From Oegoconia quadripuncta (taxonomy: Eukaryota; Arthropoda; Insecta; Lepidoptera; Autostichidae): a stretch of 64,000 bases of DNA. The translations under genes were made by a program, and so were the position numbers. Positions 1 through 9,905 of this stretch are shown piece after piece (position 1 is the first letter of the stretch; each line of letters begins with the position of its first letter). A model generated the notes under the pieces. It did not search any database. It saw nothing but the letters and a program-made list of their open reading frames with translations, and was not told the DNA's origin. The stretch lies in contig OX438743.1 of assembly GCA_949316235.1 (NCBI GenBank), positions 24,239,771 through 24,303,770 of the forward strand, read 5' to 3'.

Positions 1-70
1 GGGCGGCGGTGATTGCTTTCCATCAGGTGACCCGCATGCTCGTTTGCCGCCCTCTCAAATAAAAAAAAAC
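1..70 (+). mobile_element. 3' end of a non-LTR retroposon (GGGCGGCGGTGATTGC tail)
   Basis: The terminal module ending GCCCTCTCAAAT plus poly(A), identical in type to the 3' ends at 23080, 27205 and 53535. The rest of the copy lies to the left of the window. Confidence 0.7.
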
Positions 71-399
71 ATTGTTATAATTCGTTTATAAGAAGGATTT
101 GAATAAGATAGAAGCGTATTCACAAATCTCAAATCTTCGGCCCTCTCATTAAATGACATCTAACGTTGATGAATATTCATTAAACATGAAATATTAATAT
201 CAAAATACATTACCTAATATATGTTACTCAATTATAATAAGGCGTCCCGATATTCAATTAATGGAAATCAGGTCAGGGCACACTTAACTACTTAGTACTA
301 TTTGTTTTCGAATGAAGTTTGTCAGATTTTTCCTATATTGGTGCGAGTAGCTTAATCTTAGTCAAACATGTTATAGTTATGTGTTTAAAAAAAAGGAAA

Positions 400-633
400 A
401 AATATATATATATATTTCGGACACTTACACCAAACATCTAGTCCCAAACTAAGCAAAGCTTGTGCTATGGATACTAGATAACGGATAAATATACATAAAT
501 ATTTATATAAACATCCAAGACTCGGGAATAAATGTTCGTATTCATCATACAAACATATACCCCTCGCGGGATTCGAACCCGCAACCGTTGGTTTCGCTGA
601 TAGGGTGACTATCCACTACACCAATCGGTCGTC
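400..633 (-). mobile_element. tRNA-derived SINE, family S3
   Basis: Minus-strand copy. The tRNA-like head at 560-633 has an A box (TGGTGTAGTGGATAG) and a B box (GGTTCGAATCC). The body carries TTCCCGAGT and ATGGATGTT-like blocks, and the tail is TA-rich. It shares its body with family S2 but has a different head. Confidence 0.8.
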
Positions 634-841
634 AAACATTTTGACATTATACTTACTTTATAATCCCCGAAATATTTTGGGGTGTTTTAGCCTTTGACCT
701 TAATTGCAACTGATGTTAAGTGAAGATGAGGCCGAAGGTGAAAGAGCGTTCAACTGGATACCCAGCATAATTGAAAGATTCTCATCTCAAACAGACGGGA
801 CAAAACAATCCTATCAACATTGCCGATTGGCGACAGACTTA

Positions 842-978
842 GGCCCGTATTTCAGAATGTTACTCAAGCGTAGATCTGCGCTTGAGCACAGTTCACAGTT
901 CAAGATACATAAAACTGCCCCTTTTTAACTGGCCGCAAGCAGAGATCTCTGCTTGAGTAACATTCTGTAATCCGGGCC
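842..978. mobile_element. MITE with GGCCCG termini, TTA target duplication
   Basis: 137 bp with ~35-bp inverted ends (GGCCCGTATTTCAGAATG / CATTCTGTAATCCGGGCC), flanked by TTA at 839-841 and 979-981. The 3-bp TTA duplication fits the PIF/Harbinger group. It is inserted in an S1 SINE. Confidence 0.75.
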
Positions 979-995
979 TTAGATAAGATGATAAT

Positions 996-1155
996 GGTGT
1001 CGATTCGGATGTACACCAACTAAAATAAACTAAACTAAAACCAGTTTTAAAGTAGTACTGTCTCTTTCTCCTTGGAACAGTACGATGCAACGGCACCACT
1101 CCAAAACTGGTTTTAGTTTAGTTTAGTTTAGTTGGTGTACATCCGAATCGACACC
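996..1155. mobile_element. 160-bp foldback MITE (GGTGTCGATTCGG ends)
   Basis: Inverted arms 996-1050 and 1102-1155 are nearly identical over ~53 bp, both containing GTACACCAACTAAA and ACTAAAACCAG. The short centre is unique. It is inserted in the same S1 SINE as the neighbouring TTA MITE; the target duplication is unclear. Confidence 0.75.
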
Positions 1156-1618
1156 AGTAGCTAGCCAGTTGGATATTTAAAAATGCCTTACCACCAACCA
1201 ATCGAGTACTAATTTTATACACCGCTTGTAATTTATACTCTGCGACTTTCGTTTTTTTTTAATTTGATGTTGTTTACATGAGCCATGGAGGTAGTTTAAG
1301 TTGGTTGAGCTTTCTCCATTAAAAAGAGAAATGTGGGGATAATTTCATAATCTCTTCTCACACAAAACTCGCCACAAACATAACAAGCAAATGGTAACAC
1401 ATTTCTAGTTCAATTAATATCACATTTGGCTGATATGGAACGAGTAGTTGCAACACATTAATGTGGAATGCGGCTACTGGCCTAGGCGCTGATAGGGTGT
1501 TAATGGGAGATCGACACGTCGGAAACTTCCTACGATATTACTGGAAGCAGGAAACAGGATATCTGAGATTTTCTGAACTGCAAATGGATTCTTCTTCTAT
1601 CTTCCATGGGAATCTTTC

Positions 1619-1650
1619 AACCGCCTCCGTGGCTCAATGTAAACTGTAAT
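1619..1650 (+). mobile_element. S1 SINE head fragment
   Basis: CCGCCTCCGTGGCTCAATGT is the 5' head of family S1 in plus orientation, cut off after ~30 bp and facing the poly(T) end of a minus-strand S1 copy. Confidence 0.5.
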
Positions 1651-1670
1651 CGCCAACCCTCTTGAAATTT

Positions 1671-2012
1671 TTCTTTTTTTTTTATATCCACGACGGGTTC
1701 GTACTTGACCTCAATCACACAGGATGTTAAGTGAAGATGAGGTCGAAGGTGGAAGAAGCGTACTGACCCGGAAACCTCAACACATTTGGGGGACTGGCTA
1801 TCTTTTCTCTGACAACCGGACCACAACAATGCTATTAACATTGCTGCTTGGCGGCAGATTTAGATAAGATGGTGGTAGCTAGCCAGGCGGACATTTTAAA
1901 ATGCCCTACCACCAACCAAATCGAGTACTTAAACATGTACCCGGCTGGGGATCGAAACCGCGACCTCCGAATCGTAAACCCAATGTTGTTTACGTTGAGC
2001 CACAGAGGCGGT
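1671..2012 (-). mobile_element. tRNA-derived SINE, family S1 (full length)
   Basis: About 340 bp. On the minus strand: head with A box (TGGCTCAACGTAAAC) and B-box-like GGTTTCGATCCC, body with CTACCACCATCTTATC and CGGTTGTCAGAGA, tail CATCCTGTGTGATTGAGGTC and poly(A). Its head is fused directly to the head of an S2 SINE (2013-2095). Confidence 0.85.
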
Positions 2013-2095
2013 AAACATGCCCCTAGCGGGATTCGAACCCACGACCTTTTGGTATAGCCGCCAGAGTTTCTAACCACTGCACCAAACAGGTCGTC
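2013..2095 (-). mobile_element. SINE S2 tRNA-like head fused to S1
   Basis: On the minus strand GACGACCTGTTTGGTGCAGTGG (A box) and GGTTCGAATCCCGCTAGGGG (B box), then straight into the S1 head with no S2 body. It forms a two-headed composite with the S1 copy at 1671-2012. Confidence 0.75.
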
Positions 2096-2312
2096 TATGT
2101 TACATACTAAATATTTAAATGTCGGTTTTGACAAGTTTATCAATAGTTTGTCAATGAGTAGATACGGAACCTCAGGGCTCGACTCCCACTCACACTTAGC
2201 CGGTTTTGTTTTATAATTTTCCTACATGATTGTATGACGGTTTATAAAATATTTTAACGATACCGTCTCAAGTAGGTACCTAATACAGCTGTGACACATG
2301 GACGAACATATT

Positions 2313-2400
2313 TAAGGCCCGTATTAATAAACTGTTCTCAAGATTAAGATGACCTTAAGTTGACGCTTGAGAGTCTGTTGCATAGTAAAACAGTATCAAA
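2313..2400 (+). mobile_element. One-ended fragment of the GGCCCGTATTAATAAAC MITE
   Basis: The left terminus GGCCCGTATTAATAAACTG with TTCTCAAGATTAAGA follows, but no matching right end is found. Confidence 0.5.
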
Positions 2401-2479
2401 AAAATAGTATTCAAAACCAAAAAAAAAAATCAAAAACATTTCATTCAATGTAGGATACAAAAATATCACTTATTGAAAG

Positions 2480-3015
2480 TCAACATGTTATTTTTTTTTA
2501 AACTACATCGCTTCACAAGGTGTTATGGTTAGGCAGAAGAAGCGACGAGAAACTCCGCAACAACACATCTTTTCAATTGGTCAATCTTTACAATAATATT
2601 ACATTTTATATTACATATTACAAAACAAAAGCAAATTAAATCATCTATCCTGTAATAACCCTTCTTACACAGAGTTTCTTTAATGTGGCGTTTAAATTTC
2701 TGCTCTGTTAAACTCAATACATGTTCTGGTATTTTATTGTAAAAGCGTATGCTGTGTCCCACAAAGGATGTGCTAACCTGGCTAAGTCTAAATTGTGGAC
2801 TTTAAGTTTATTTTTGTTTCTAGTATTCAAATTATGATTATCAGAATGTTTACGAAATAGGCATATATTTTTGCGTACATACATTATACTGTCATATATA
2901 TATTGGGATGCAACAGTTAAAATACTTATTTCTGTAAACAGAGAGTCACGGCAGCGCAAATTATATATTGCTCTGATTGCTCTTTTTTGTAGAAGGCGCG
3001 ATCTCAATCTCAAGA
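2480..3015 (-). pseudogene. 5'-truncated LINE reverse transcriptase C-terminus (frameshifted)
   Basis: Minus-strand reading gives LLQKRAIRAIYNL, then ILTVASQYIYDSIMYVRKN and NTRNKNKLKVHN; after a frame change, GHSIRFYNKIPEH and CKKGYYRIDD. This is the end of the ORF2 protein of a jockey/CR1-like non-LTR element, a subfamily distinct from the ISDYLDD copies elsewhere. It lies 38 bp inside intron 1 of the second globin. Confidence 0.7.
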
Positions 3016-3053
3016 TCGATTTATTAATACGGCCTAAAAGTAGAAAAACTTAC

Positions 3054-3232
3054 TTAACAAACAGTATAACTCCTGTCTTCTCGATCTGTCTGAAGACACC
3101 TTTCCATGATGCTAGCATACAGTATTGCTGCTTAGCGGTGAGAGGTGAGCGGGGATCAGACGGTGGCGGTGGCCCATGGTAAGGGTCCACGTTCGATTCC
3201 CGCGACGGCAGCTTCGACATATCACAACCCAT
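3054..3232 (-). CDS. Second globin gene, exon 1 only (tandem paralogue)
   Basis: An open exon of 59 codons plus two bases. It starts MGCDMSKL, again Met-Gly-Cys, followed by a Pro-rich linker (PPPPSDPR) and then PLTAKQQYCMLASWKGV...EKTGVILFVK. Over the 34 globin-domain residues, 22 match exon 1 of the gene at 46922-47118, including the A-helix Trp. The exon ends GTT-AA before donor GTAAGTTT, the same phase-2 B12.2 position. There are no frameshifts or stops, so the exon looks functional. Its partner exons for E7/F8 were sought on the minus strand between 1 and 3050 and not found, so they must lie beyond the left edge. The start is 12.9 kb past the first globin's stop, on the same strand. LINE debris (2480-3015) begins about 38 bp inside its intron 1. 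Confidence 0.82.
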
Positions 3233-3240
3233 AATGTTTT

Positions 3241-4077
3241 TTTATTTTATTTGTTATGTTATTATAATAATGTAATGATTATTTAAGAAATTTTAAATTT
3301 TAGTAATATTACATTTATTTATGTAACTTCGAGATTTGTATTTTATTTAAACATTTTTTTTAATGTTATTAACCTATTCAACATTACACTGCATTAAACG
3401 TTTTACCGCAATTAATATACAAATTTAACTAAACTCCATTTTGAAAAATTACGACGTTTATATAGTTTTCCCGTTAATTCACGATAAATAACGATCTTTA
3501 ATTTTCCACTTATTACATGCAATTTACGATATCTTCCAATACATTACAAATGCACGCTTTAATAACTATTTTAATAAATGTATAATGTAGACTAGTGATG
3601 GGACGTCACTACCTTTATAACTGAACCTATATGAACTATCGCATTAAGTAACTAGTGATGGGAAAGTTTTTAACGAGATGCTCCTAAACGACGATAAATG
3701 ATTTTGGGAGCAGTGTACCCAAATATATATTTTTTAAATTTACTTTTAGCATGTCTAAAAGTTGACAAACGTTTCTTGATACAAACCACTCTGGTTCTTA
3801 TTGATATGTCACGAACTGCGATTCATATTACACTAGTCAGTTTAGTTACTGGGGTACCACGAAATTCTCATAAGTTTATCGCAGATAAGCATTGTTTACA
3901 GCGGTTTAAAAATTTAAACATAAAAGAAATATATAATATAATTTGTTATTCTTTATTCTATCATGCTATTCATTCTATTGCATTATATTCATTCTATTCT
4001 ATTCATTATATTATAATCATTCTATTGCATACACAAGAAAATACAATTACAGAGATACTTATTAATAAATTAGACAC
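3241..4077. other. Upstream region of the second globin, AT-rich, no gene
   Basis: Would contain the promoter and 5' UTR of the second globin. A repeated ACTAGTGATGGGA (3592, 3652) is visible. The ORF at 3698-4135 is low complexity (ATTCTATT runs) and runs into a LINE tail; not a gene. Confidence 0.5.
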
Positions 4078-4214
4078 CTCTCGAGTTTCTTGCTTGTTCT
4101 TCTCAGGGGAAAATTGCCTTTTGAGCAAGCAGTAGCTTAATAAAATGTAAAATCTGACTATTTTAAGTGTACCCTATGTACCTACAAAATAAAGCATTTT
4201 TTGATTTTTTTATT
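4078..4214 (+). mobile_element. LINE 3' UTR (ISDYLDD family), 5'-truncated
   Basis: Contains GAGTTTCTTGCTTGTTCTTC, AAGTGTACCCTATGTACCTA and AATAAAGCATTTTTTGATTT, the 3' terminal module shared with the copies at 38100 and 48260. Confidence 0.75.
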
Positions 4215-4485
4215 GATGTAAATAGCGAGCTTATCCCTAAAAGATACATTTTACACCAGGCCCGTCATAGGACAATGACAATAGAGAAGGAGAACATAGT
4301 GTACATAAATAAATAATACAGTATAATAATACGTATGCAAATAAATCTATTATAAGCCTTTGAACTTTATTTTACAGGAAAAATAGAGCATCTATAGAAA
4401 ACTATTTACTTATCACCGAATCGACAGAAGGCAGGCGGTATTATTTCTTTTTTGGCGAGGCCAATGCGCTGGCAGAGGCAGAGTC

Positions 4486-4808
4486 TGTAACGTGACGGTA
4501 TTGCGTCTCGTTGGTGATTTTAGTTAGTAATCTTTTTGTTCTTTTTCCTTTTCGTTTCTCTATATTTAAATTCAAATTCCTTTATATTATATTAAGTATT
4601 ATAACCCTATTGTATTATATTTCCGCTGGAGCTATCGCATTTCTTATATTCATTCTTATATTCATTATCATTCCTAAAGGCATTGTTTTGTTCGGCCGTC
4701 TGAGTTCGAAATAGGAATTTGAATTTAAATATAGAGAAACGAAAAGGAAAAAGAACAAAAAGATTACTAACTAAAATCACCAACGAGACGCAATACCGTC
4801 ACGTTACA
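4486..4808. mobile_element. Foldback MITE with ~97-bp perfect inverted repeats, AGTC target duplication
   Basis: The arms at 4486-4582 and 4712-4808 are reverse complements with no mismatch that I could find, starting TGTAACGTGACGG. A 129-bp AT-rich centre separates them. AGTC at 4482-4485 and 4809-4812 is a 4-bp target duplication. There is no coding capacity. Perfect arms point to recent insertion or arm homogenisation. The superfamily is not recognised; a 4-bp duplication is shared by several. Confidence 0.85.
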
Positions 4809-4812
4809 AGTC

Positions 4813-6046
4813 TGCTCTGTAGTCACCGGATATTTACTTTAAACGCGCCATAAGGCTTCTGGCCCCCACGGTCTCATGATCTCTAAACCAAAAGGCGCAA
4901 ATACATATGCCTCACTTAAACTACAAGCAGCGCAAATACGCATTGCGCTGCTTGTGATCCTAGCAACCAAGGTCACCAAGGGCATCTGGATGTATATTAG
5001 CCTCAATTTCACTTAACACGTCAACTAACCCATTTATTATAAAGTAACAACTGACCGTTCGCTTAAGAATATTTTCCTATCTCAAACAGTTGTCAGTTTC
5101 AACTAAAACGATGATGGCCTTGGACGGTTAATTTCTAAGGCAAGTGTCAGGGTGAAAAGGGCTATAATCGCCAATTATTGATACTTAAACGTTCATTAAA
5201 AAAAATATGACATGTCATATCACTAATCCTGCTAATGCTTATGACGCATAATGAATATTTTATGGCCATAATAAAAATGATACATTGCTCTGCGATAAAA
5301 TAATTATCGATAATATTAACGACGTCTGTCCCAACCCTAGTGTTTCTATTTTATGTCGCGCTTTGCAATTGTATGTTAATGGTGTCCATTTTCGAAAATG
5401 GTCACCACACGTCATCACCCGTGTAATTTGCTTGGCGTTATTGGACAGACAGTTCTTATTGCCTCGCAATAACGTTGGCGATTTGTAGATATTATCGGAT
5501 CCCATGAAAATGTGCTATGAATTTGGCATGACGGACCGCAGAATGGTGTCAGAATAATGGAGTATCAGTTGTGGCATCTATTTATGTGTCACCGACGTTC
5601 TCCCGACGAACATGTGAACACGAAAAAAGAAATGATATGAATTGCCTAAAATATCATCGGCAGACATCCCAACTGTTGGGCCATAACCTCCTTTGACTGG
5701 AAAAGGGTAAGGGTCATAATTCATCAAGCAGGCCCATTTGCTGATTTGTGACAGACTATAACCGACAGTCAATCTTTAATTGAAAACAGACTATTGTTAG
5801 TGATTGCCAAAATACAAAAACACCGTAGTAAAATGCCATAATATATTGCTTAACTTGGCCATTTGAAAACGAACTCGAGTGCGACTGCGCCACAAGCGCT
5901 GCTTTTCCCCACTAATCCTGTGAGTGAAGGTAGAGACGACGGTACGACATACCTACGTCATACATATCTTCATTACCAACGTTGACAGATTTTCTATAAA
6001 AAAAAAATGTTTGACATCGGTGTTGGTGGTCTGTGGTGTGTAGTGT
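4813..6046. other. Unique-looking non-coding interval
   Basis: No convincing gene. Contains a perfect palindrome CCATTTTCGAAAATGG at 5387-5402, which gives opposed small ORFs on both strands. Confidence 0.5.
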
Positions 6047-6059
6047 TTACAACTTTTAC

Positions 6060-6390
6060 GTTACAAAATCATAAATTATGCTATACAATTCAGGATGCTT
6101 GAGCAGTTCCTGCAGAGAACACGGAATATCTTTTTTACCTAGCGCTTCTTGACACAAACAAATAAATAACAATCGTTGTAATGAAACATTCGGACAGGCC
6201 AAAAATTGTGCATTTAGATAGGTAGGTAGTAGTTTAGATTTAGGTTTAGTTATAATTTTTCTTACTATAAAATACTATCTTGTGTAAATGAATGTTGTGA
6301 ATTTTAGTTCGAAATACTTACTTTTGTAATTGTCATGGTTTTGGCTGATGGCTAAGTTGCAAAAGCCGCAATAAATAATAAAAAAAAAAA
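6060..6390 (+). mobile_element. Retroposed 3' end with 13-bp target duplication
   Basis: 331 bp ending AATAAATAATA plus poly(A), flanked by TTACAACTTTTAC at 6047-6059 and again at 6391-6403. It is 5'-truncated and has no recognisable ORF. Most likely a LINE 3' end. Confidence 0.65.
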
Positions 6391-6749
6391 TTACAACTTT
6401 TACCAGGTTACTCGTGTCATTGTGAATTGTGGATACGAAGTACTGGGTATGTGAAGAGCTGGAAATGGAAATAACTAAAACATCTAAAAGGTTTCTTTTA
6501 AATAATATTTATTTTAAAACGAAAGTAACACTTTAATACACTGACCTTATACGACACTTGTTTAACATTACAACACATCCATCGTTTACTTCTATGTTGC
6601 AGTAAATACATCTTAATAAATACATTTATATAAATTATCTCCATACATACACTCTCGAAAGTTCAACGAAGTTGCTTGTGGTTCTTTTTTACCATCATCT
6701 AAATGAAATTCATATTCATGAAATTTTATCGGACATTTATTCAGACTTA

Positions 6750-7081
6750 GGCCCGTATTAATAAACCATTCTCAAGATTGAGAACAATATTGTGACCGGT
6801 CTCAAGTAAACGTGTTGATTAATAAACCTAACTTGAGACCTGAAAAGCACGTGCATACTCAAGCAGTACTCACTTGAGAGGTGCGCGTATTAATAAACGA
6901 AACTCAAGATTATCATTCATTCGCCGCTGAGGCGAATACTTGAGAATTGATCTCAGCTGAGTAGACCTCAAGATTGGTTTATAAATTAGCACGGAGCTTG
7001 AGATAGCGTCAACTGCTTAAGACGCATCTCGGTTGATACAGTCTCAAGACTGGTATTGAGATTGATTTATTAATACCGGCC
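6750..7081. mobile_element. MITE with GGCCCGTATTAATAAAC ends, TTA target duplication
   Basis: 332 bp; inverted termini GGCCCGTATTAATAAACC and TTTATTAATACCGGCC, with TTA at 6747-6749 and 7082-7084. The end-like block TTAATAAAC recurs twice inside (near 6817 and 6890), each followed by ACTTGAGA/ACTCAAGA, suggesting internal duplication or nested relatives. PIF/Harbinger-like by its duplication. Confidence 0.7.
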
Positions 7082-7119
7082 TTAGACTTGCAAACTTGTA
7101 TGTATATTTGTTTCAACCA

Positions 7120-7205
7120 TTAAACATTTAATATTTGGTATCCCAAAACGCCTATGTTTGGGATATCCATTTGGGATTGGTTGGACGTTATGTATACACG
7201 ATGAA
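7120..7205 (+). repeat. Interspersed repeat, ATTTGGNATACCC family
   Basis: Shares blocks (AATATTTGG, AATGTTTGGGATATC, GACGTTATGTAT) with copies at 27730-27985, 31955-32070 and 32310-32400. Nature unknown. Confidence 0.4.
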
Positions 7206-7349
7206 TTTAGAGTCGTGTAATTCTCAATTCACTGATGACGCCACTGTTGATTAGGAATAACTTTCGCCAAGAACAAAAAAATATTCGATTACCTTTACAA
7301 AGTAAACTATTCTGAAACCACATTTTTTGGAAATAAAAATTACATAAAA

Positions 7350-7466
7350 ATGAAAAAACATCCTAACTCGGGAATACGTCTGTGTACATTATACAAACAT
7401 ATGCAGCTAGCGGGCTTCGAACCCCAGACCTTTTGGTATTTTAACCATTACACCCAACAGGTCGTC
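7350..7466 (-). mobile_element. SINE S2, 3'-truncated
   Basis: Minus-strand head GACGACCTGTTGGGTGTAATGG with a diverged B box, then the ACTCGGGAATAC-type body start. The tail is missing. Confidence 0.7.
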
Positions 7467-7469
7467 ACA

Positions 7470-7573
7470 TACATACAGACCAAATTGTACTATCCCCTTT
7501 TTTTTATTTATCGTTGTGTTATGCTTCTTATTATTGTACAATAAAGAATATTTTGTTTGTTTGTTTGTACAGG
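7470..7573 (+). mobile_element. Retroposon 3' end, TTGTACAATAAAG tail
   Basis: TTATTGTACAATAAAGAATATT followed by (TTTG)n. The same GTACAATAAAG module with a tetranucleotide tail ends at 45660. Confidence 0.45.
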
Positions 7574-7691
7574 TTAAACACACAACCCTCAATTGTCAGT
7601 GAGTGACCTTTCCCTTTTATAATGTATATATTACTAGCTTTTCAGTCTGTTTTGATCGTGTGTATCTTGAAATCCCAACTAACATTATCCA

Positions 7692-7930
7692 ATCCCAACT
7701 AATATCATAAATGAGAAAGTTTGTGTGTATGTTTGTTACCTAAACGGCTGGACACATTTGGTTGAAATTTGGTTGACAGACAGATTAGAACCTGGATTAA
7801 TATATAGGCTACTTTTTATACCGGTAAAGTCAAGTAGGGTAGGCATTATTAATGGGAATGCTTTTGAGTCATACAGTGATTTTGGTAGGAGAATGAATTC
7901 TACGCGGACGAAGCCGCGGATAACAGCTAG
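7692..7930 (+). mobile_element. Miniature Helitron (Lep1-like)
   Basis: Starts TCCCAACTAATATCATAAATG and ends CTAG. A GC-rich hairpin, CGCGG-ACGAAG-CCGCG (7903-7918), sits 8 bp before the 3' CTAG, the diagnostic Helitron terminus. The interior includes GGTTGAAATTTGGTTGACAG-type sequence typical of Lep1. No inverted ends or target duplication, as expected. Confidence 0.75.
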
Positions 7931-8069
7931 CACTAAAAATATCACTTGTAAATGAAAGCAATTCTTTCAACTAGGCGCTCAAACAGACAAACGCGTATAG
8001 CGCCTTTGTTTTATACTATTCAATCTAGATATTACGCCAGATAAGCTCATCCAAATCTGTTTTCCCTTC

Positions 8070-8460
8070 AATTTAAGAGCTATGCTCTTGTCGGTGGACT
8101 AATGACAACGTCTCTCTACTTCCGCCCTCGTTTTAACCTCTTGGTACGACACGACATTCACCTTTTCTTTCACTTGGTCAAAGTAATTACGCCTAGGTCT
8201 TCCCTTTCCTCTCTTTCCTTCAATCTTTCCCTCAATTATGTGCTTCAAAAAAATATCGTGTCGTATCAAGTGACCTATCATCTTTCCTCTTCGGTTCTCA
8301 AGTGTGGCCAACAGGCATCTCTTCCCCTTTACCATCATTAACACCTCTTCATTTGTTCTCTTCTCGGTCCAGCTTATTCCCTCCATTCGTCTCCAGCACC
8401 ACATCTCAAATCTGTTACGTTTCTTATAATACATTGACATCAATTTAGATGACATCTTGA
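8070..8460 (-). pseudogene. LINE ORF2 C-terminus (HLIRHD family)
   Basis: An open minus-strand stretch of 118 codons reads WRRMEGISWTEKRTNEEVL, then GKMIGHLIRHD, IIEGKIEGKRGKGRPRR and VASY-like QEVKTRAEVERRCH. This is the end of an endonuclease/reverse transcriptase polyprotein of a non-LTR element. It is 5'-truncated but the remaining frame is open. Related pieces lie at 47745, 48265, 57790 and 58640. Confidence 0.7.
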
Positions 8461-8993
8461 ACTCACGAAAATGAAACGACGACTTTCATCACCTCCCCAC
8501 GACTAAAGATCTCTTACATTAATTTCTGGTCCATTTCAAACTGCAAGAAAAAGTCCTCTCTATTCATTTGAAGACAGATAGTCAGGTTTTAATAGTGAAG
8601 AGACTTGAGATATTAAAAAAGTGAGTAGTCCAACTAAAATGCAAATGGACTGGGGTGAGAATAAATTCAAATAGCTCCAGCGTTTTTTGTTGAAAAATGT
8701 CCGCGGAACTCGCCAAAGCTTAATATGAATAAAAATCCCTAACATAAAGTAATATGAATAAAAATTGTTACCACGAAAAGCGGTGTTCACGCAGAAAAAA
8801 ATCCATTTGGGTAGTTTGTTTACGAACGTTCCCCTTTGAACCGTGTATGTAAAATTGGAGAGAATATCTTGTAATGGCAAATATAATATTATTTAGGATT
8901 GGAATTGACTCTGTTTAATATGAGTATCTTTAATATCTCTAATCTTCAAAGTGAAATCTTTCAAATGAATATGCATTCTATTAGGTGTTGGTT

Positions 8994-9150
8994 AATTTTT
9001 TTTTATCACACCTGATGTTAAGTGAAGATGAGACCGAAGGTGGTAGCGTACTGACCCGGAAACCCCATCTTATTTGTGGGACTGGGTATCTTATCTCTGA
9101 CAACCGGAACACAACAATGCTATTAACAAGATGGTGGTAGCTATCCAGGT
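8994..9150 (-). mobile_element. SINE S1, 5'-truncated
   Basis: Poly(T), then CACACCTGATGTTAAGTGAA through GATGGTGGTAGC; the head is missing. Confidence 0.75.
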
Positions 9151-9170
9151 ATAATATATAATTGGACAAT

Positions 9171-9422
9171 TTTCTTTTATTTTATGCGCAACGGGTTAGC
9201 ACTTGTGATGCGTACTGACCCGGAAACCCCATTTTATTTGGGAGACTGTCAAAACTGACAACCGGAACACAACAACGCAACGCAAGATTTAGATAAGATG
9301 ATGTAGCTAGCCAGGCGGACATTTAAAATGCCCTAACACCAACTAAACAATAACCCCGCTGGGGATCGAACGCGCGACCTCCGAGTCGTAAACTTTTGTT
9401 TACATTGAGGCACGGAGGCGGT
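9171..9422 (-). mobile_element. SINE S1 with internal deletion
   Basis: Tail ATGCGCAACGGGTTAGCAC, body GACAACCGGAACACAAC and head CACGGAGGCGGTT are present, but ~80 bp of tail and body are deleted. It lies 20 bp from another S1 copy in the same orientation. Confidence 0.75.
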
Positions 9423-9560
9423 TAAAAATATTTTTTATATATGTTCTCACCCATATCTATCTGTGGAGACTATTTTTATCTATGCAATGACTATTTTGTT
9501 CTACTTTACATTATAATGTAACGACTGTCAGTTTCCCGAAAAATAAATGTATAAATAAAT

Positions 9561-9598
9561 GAGGTCAAGTACAAACCCGTCGTGCATAAAAAAAAACT
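9561..9598 (+). mobile_element. S1 SINE 3' tail fragment
   Basis: GAGGTCAAGTACAAACCCGT plus CGTGCAT and poly(A): only the last ~35 bp of S1. Confidence 0.5.
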
Positions 9599-9787
9599 AA
9601 ATATTTTCGTCAATTGTTACCCAATTGTGATGGTCGTTTTTCCGTTTGATAGGTTTTTCTGTCAGAGTGGTGCCATCTAAATTATAGTTATATAGTTTGA
9701 CGACATAACGTCACTATACTGTATTTAACTGCACAATTTACTGCACAAGAATAAAATATAATTTACATAAAAAATGATTTAGCTTCT

Positions 9788-9905
9788 AATCAATCTGTCT
9801 ACCAACCAAGTTTCATCCAAATCCGTTCAGCCATTTGGACGTGTGGAGGTTACAAATATACACAAACTTTGGCGTTTTTTTTTAATATTGGTTATATTAG
9901 TTATG
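9788..9905 (-). mobile_element. Lep1-like Helitron fragment, decayed
   Basis: Contains CAAATCCGTTCAGCCATTTGG and ACAAACTTTGGCGTTT, the reverse complement of the Lep1 left half. No hairpin end is present. Confidence 0.45.

Larger units (their letters stand above)
694..1297 (-). mobile_element. SINE S1 copy broken by two nested MITEs
   Basis: S1 sequence is recognisable at 694-841, 979-995, 1156-1210 and 1262-1297 (head, GAGCCATGGAGG). The gaps hold two foldback elements (842-978 and 996-1155). An AT-rich piece near 1215-1260 replaces most of the tRNA-like head. Confidence 0.75.

Noticed and set aside
3698..4135. 145-codon plus-strand ORF
   Set aside because: Low-complexity ATTCTATT repeats in the middle and a LINE 3' UTR at the end; no coding signature.
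4511..4714. 67-codon hydrophobic ORF
   Set aside because: Lies across the left arm and the centre of the foldback MITE; hydrophobicity reflects T-rich sequence.
5260..5505. Opposed ORFs sharing the residues FRKW
   Set aside because: The shared residues come from a DNA palindrome at 5387-5402, not from duplicated genes.
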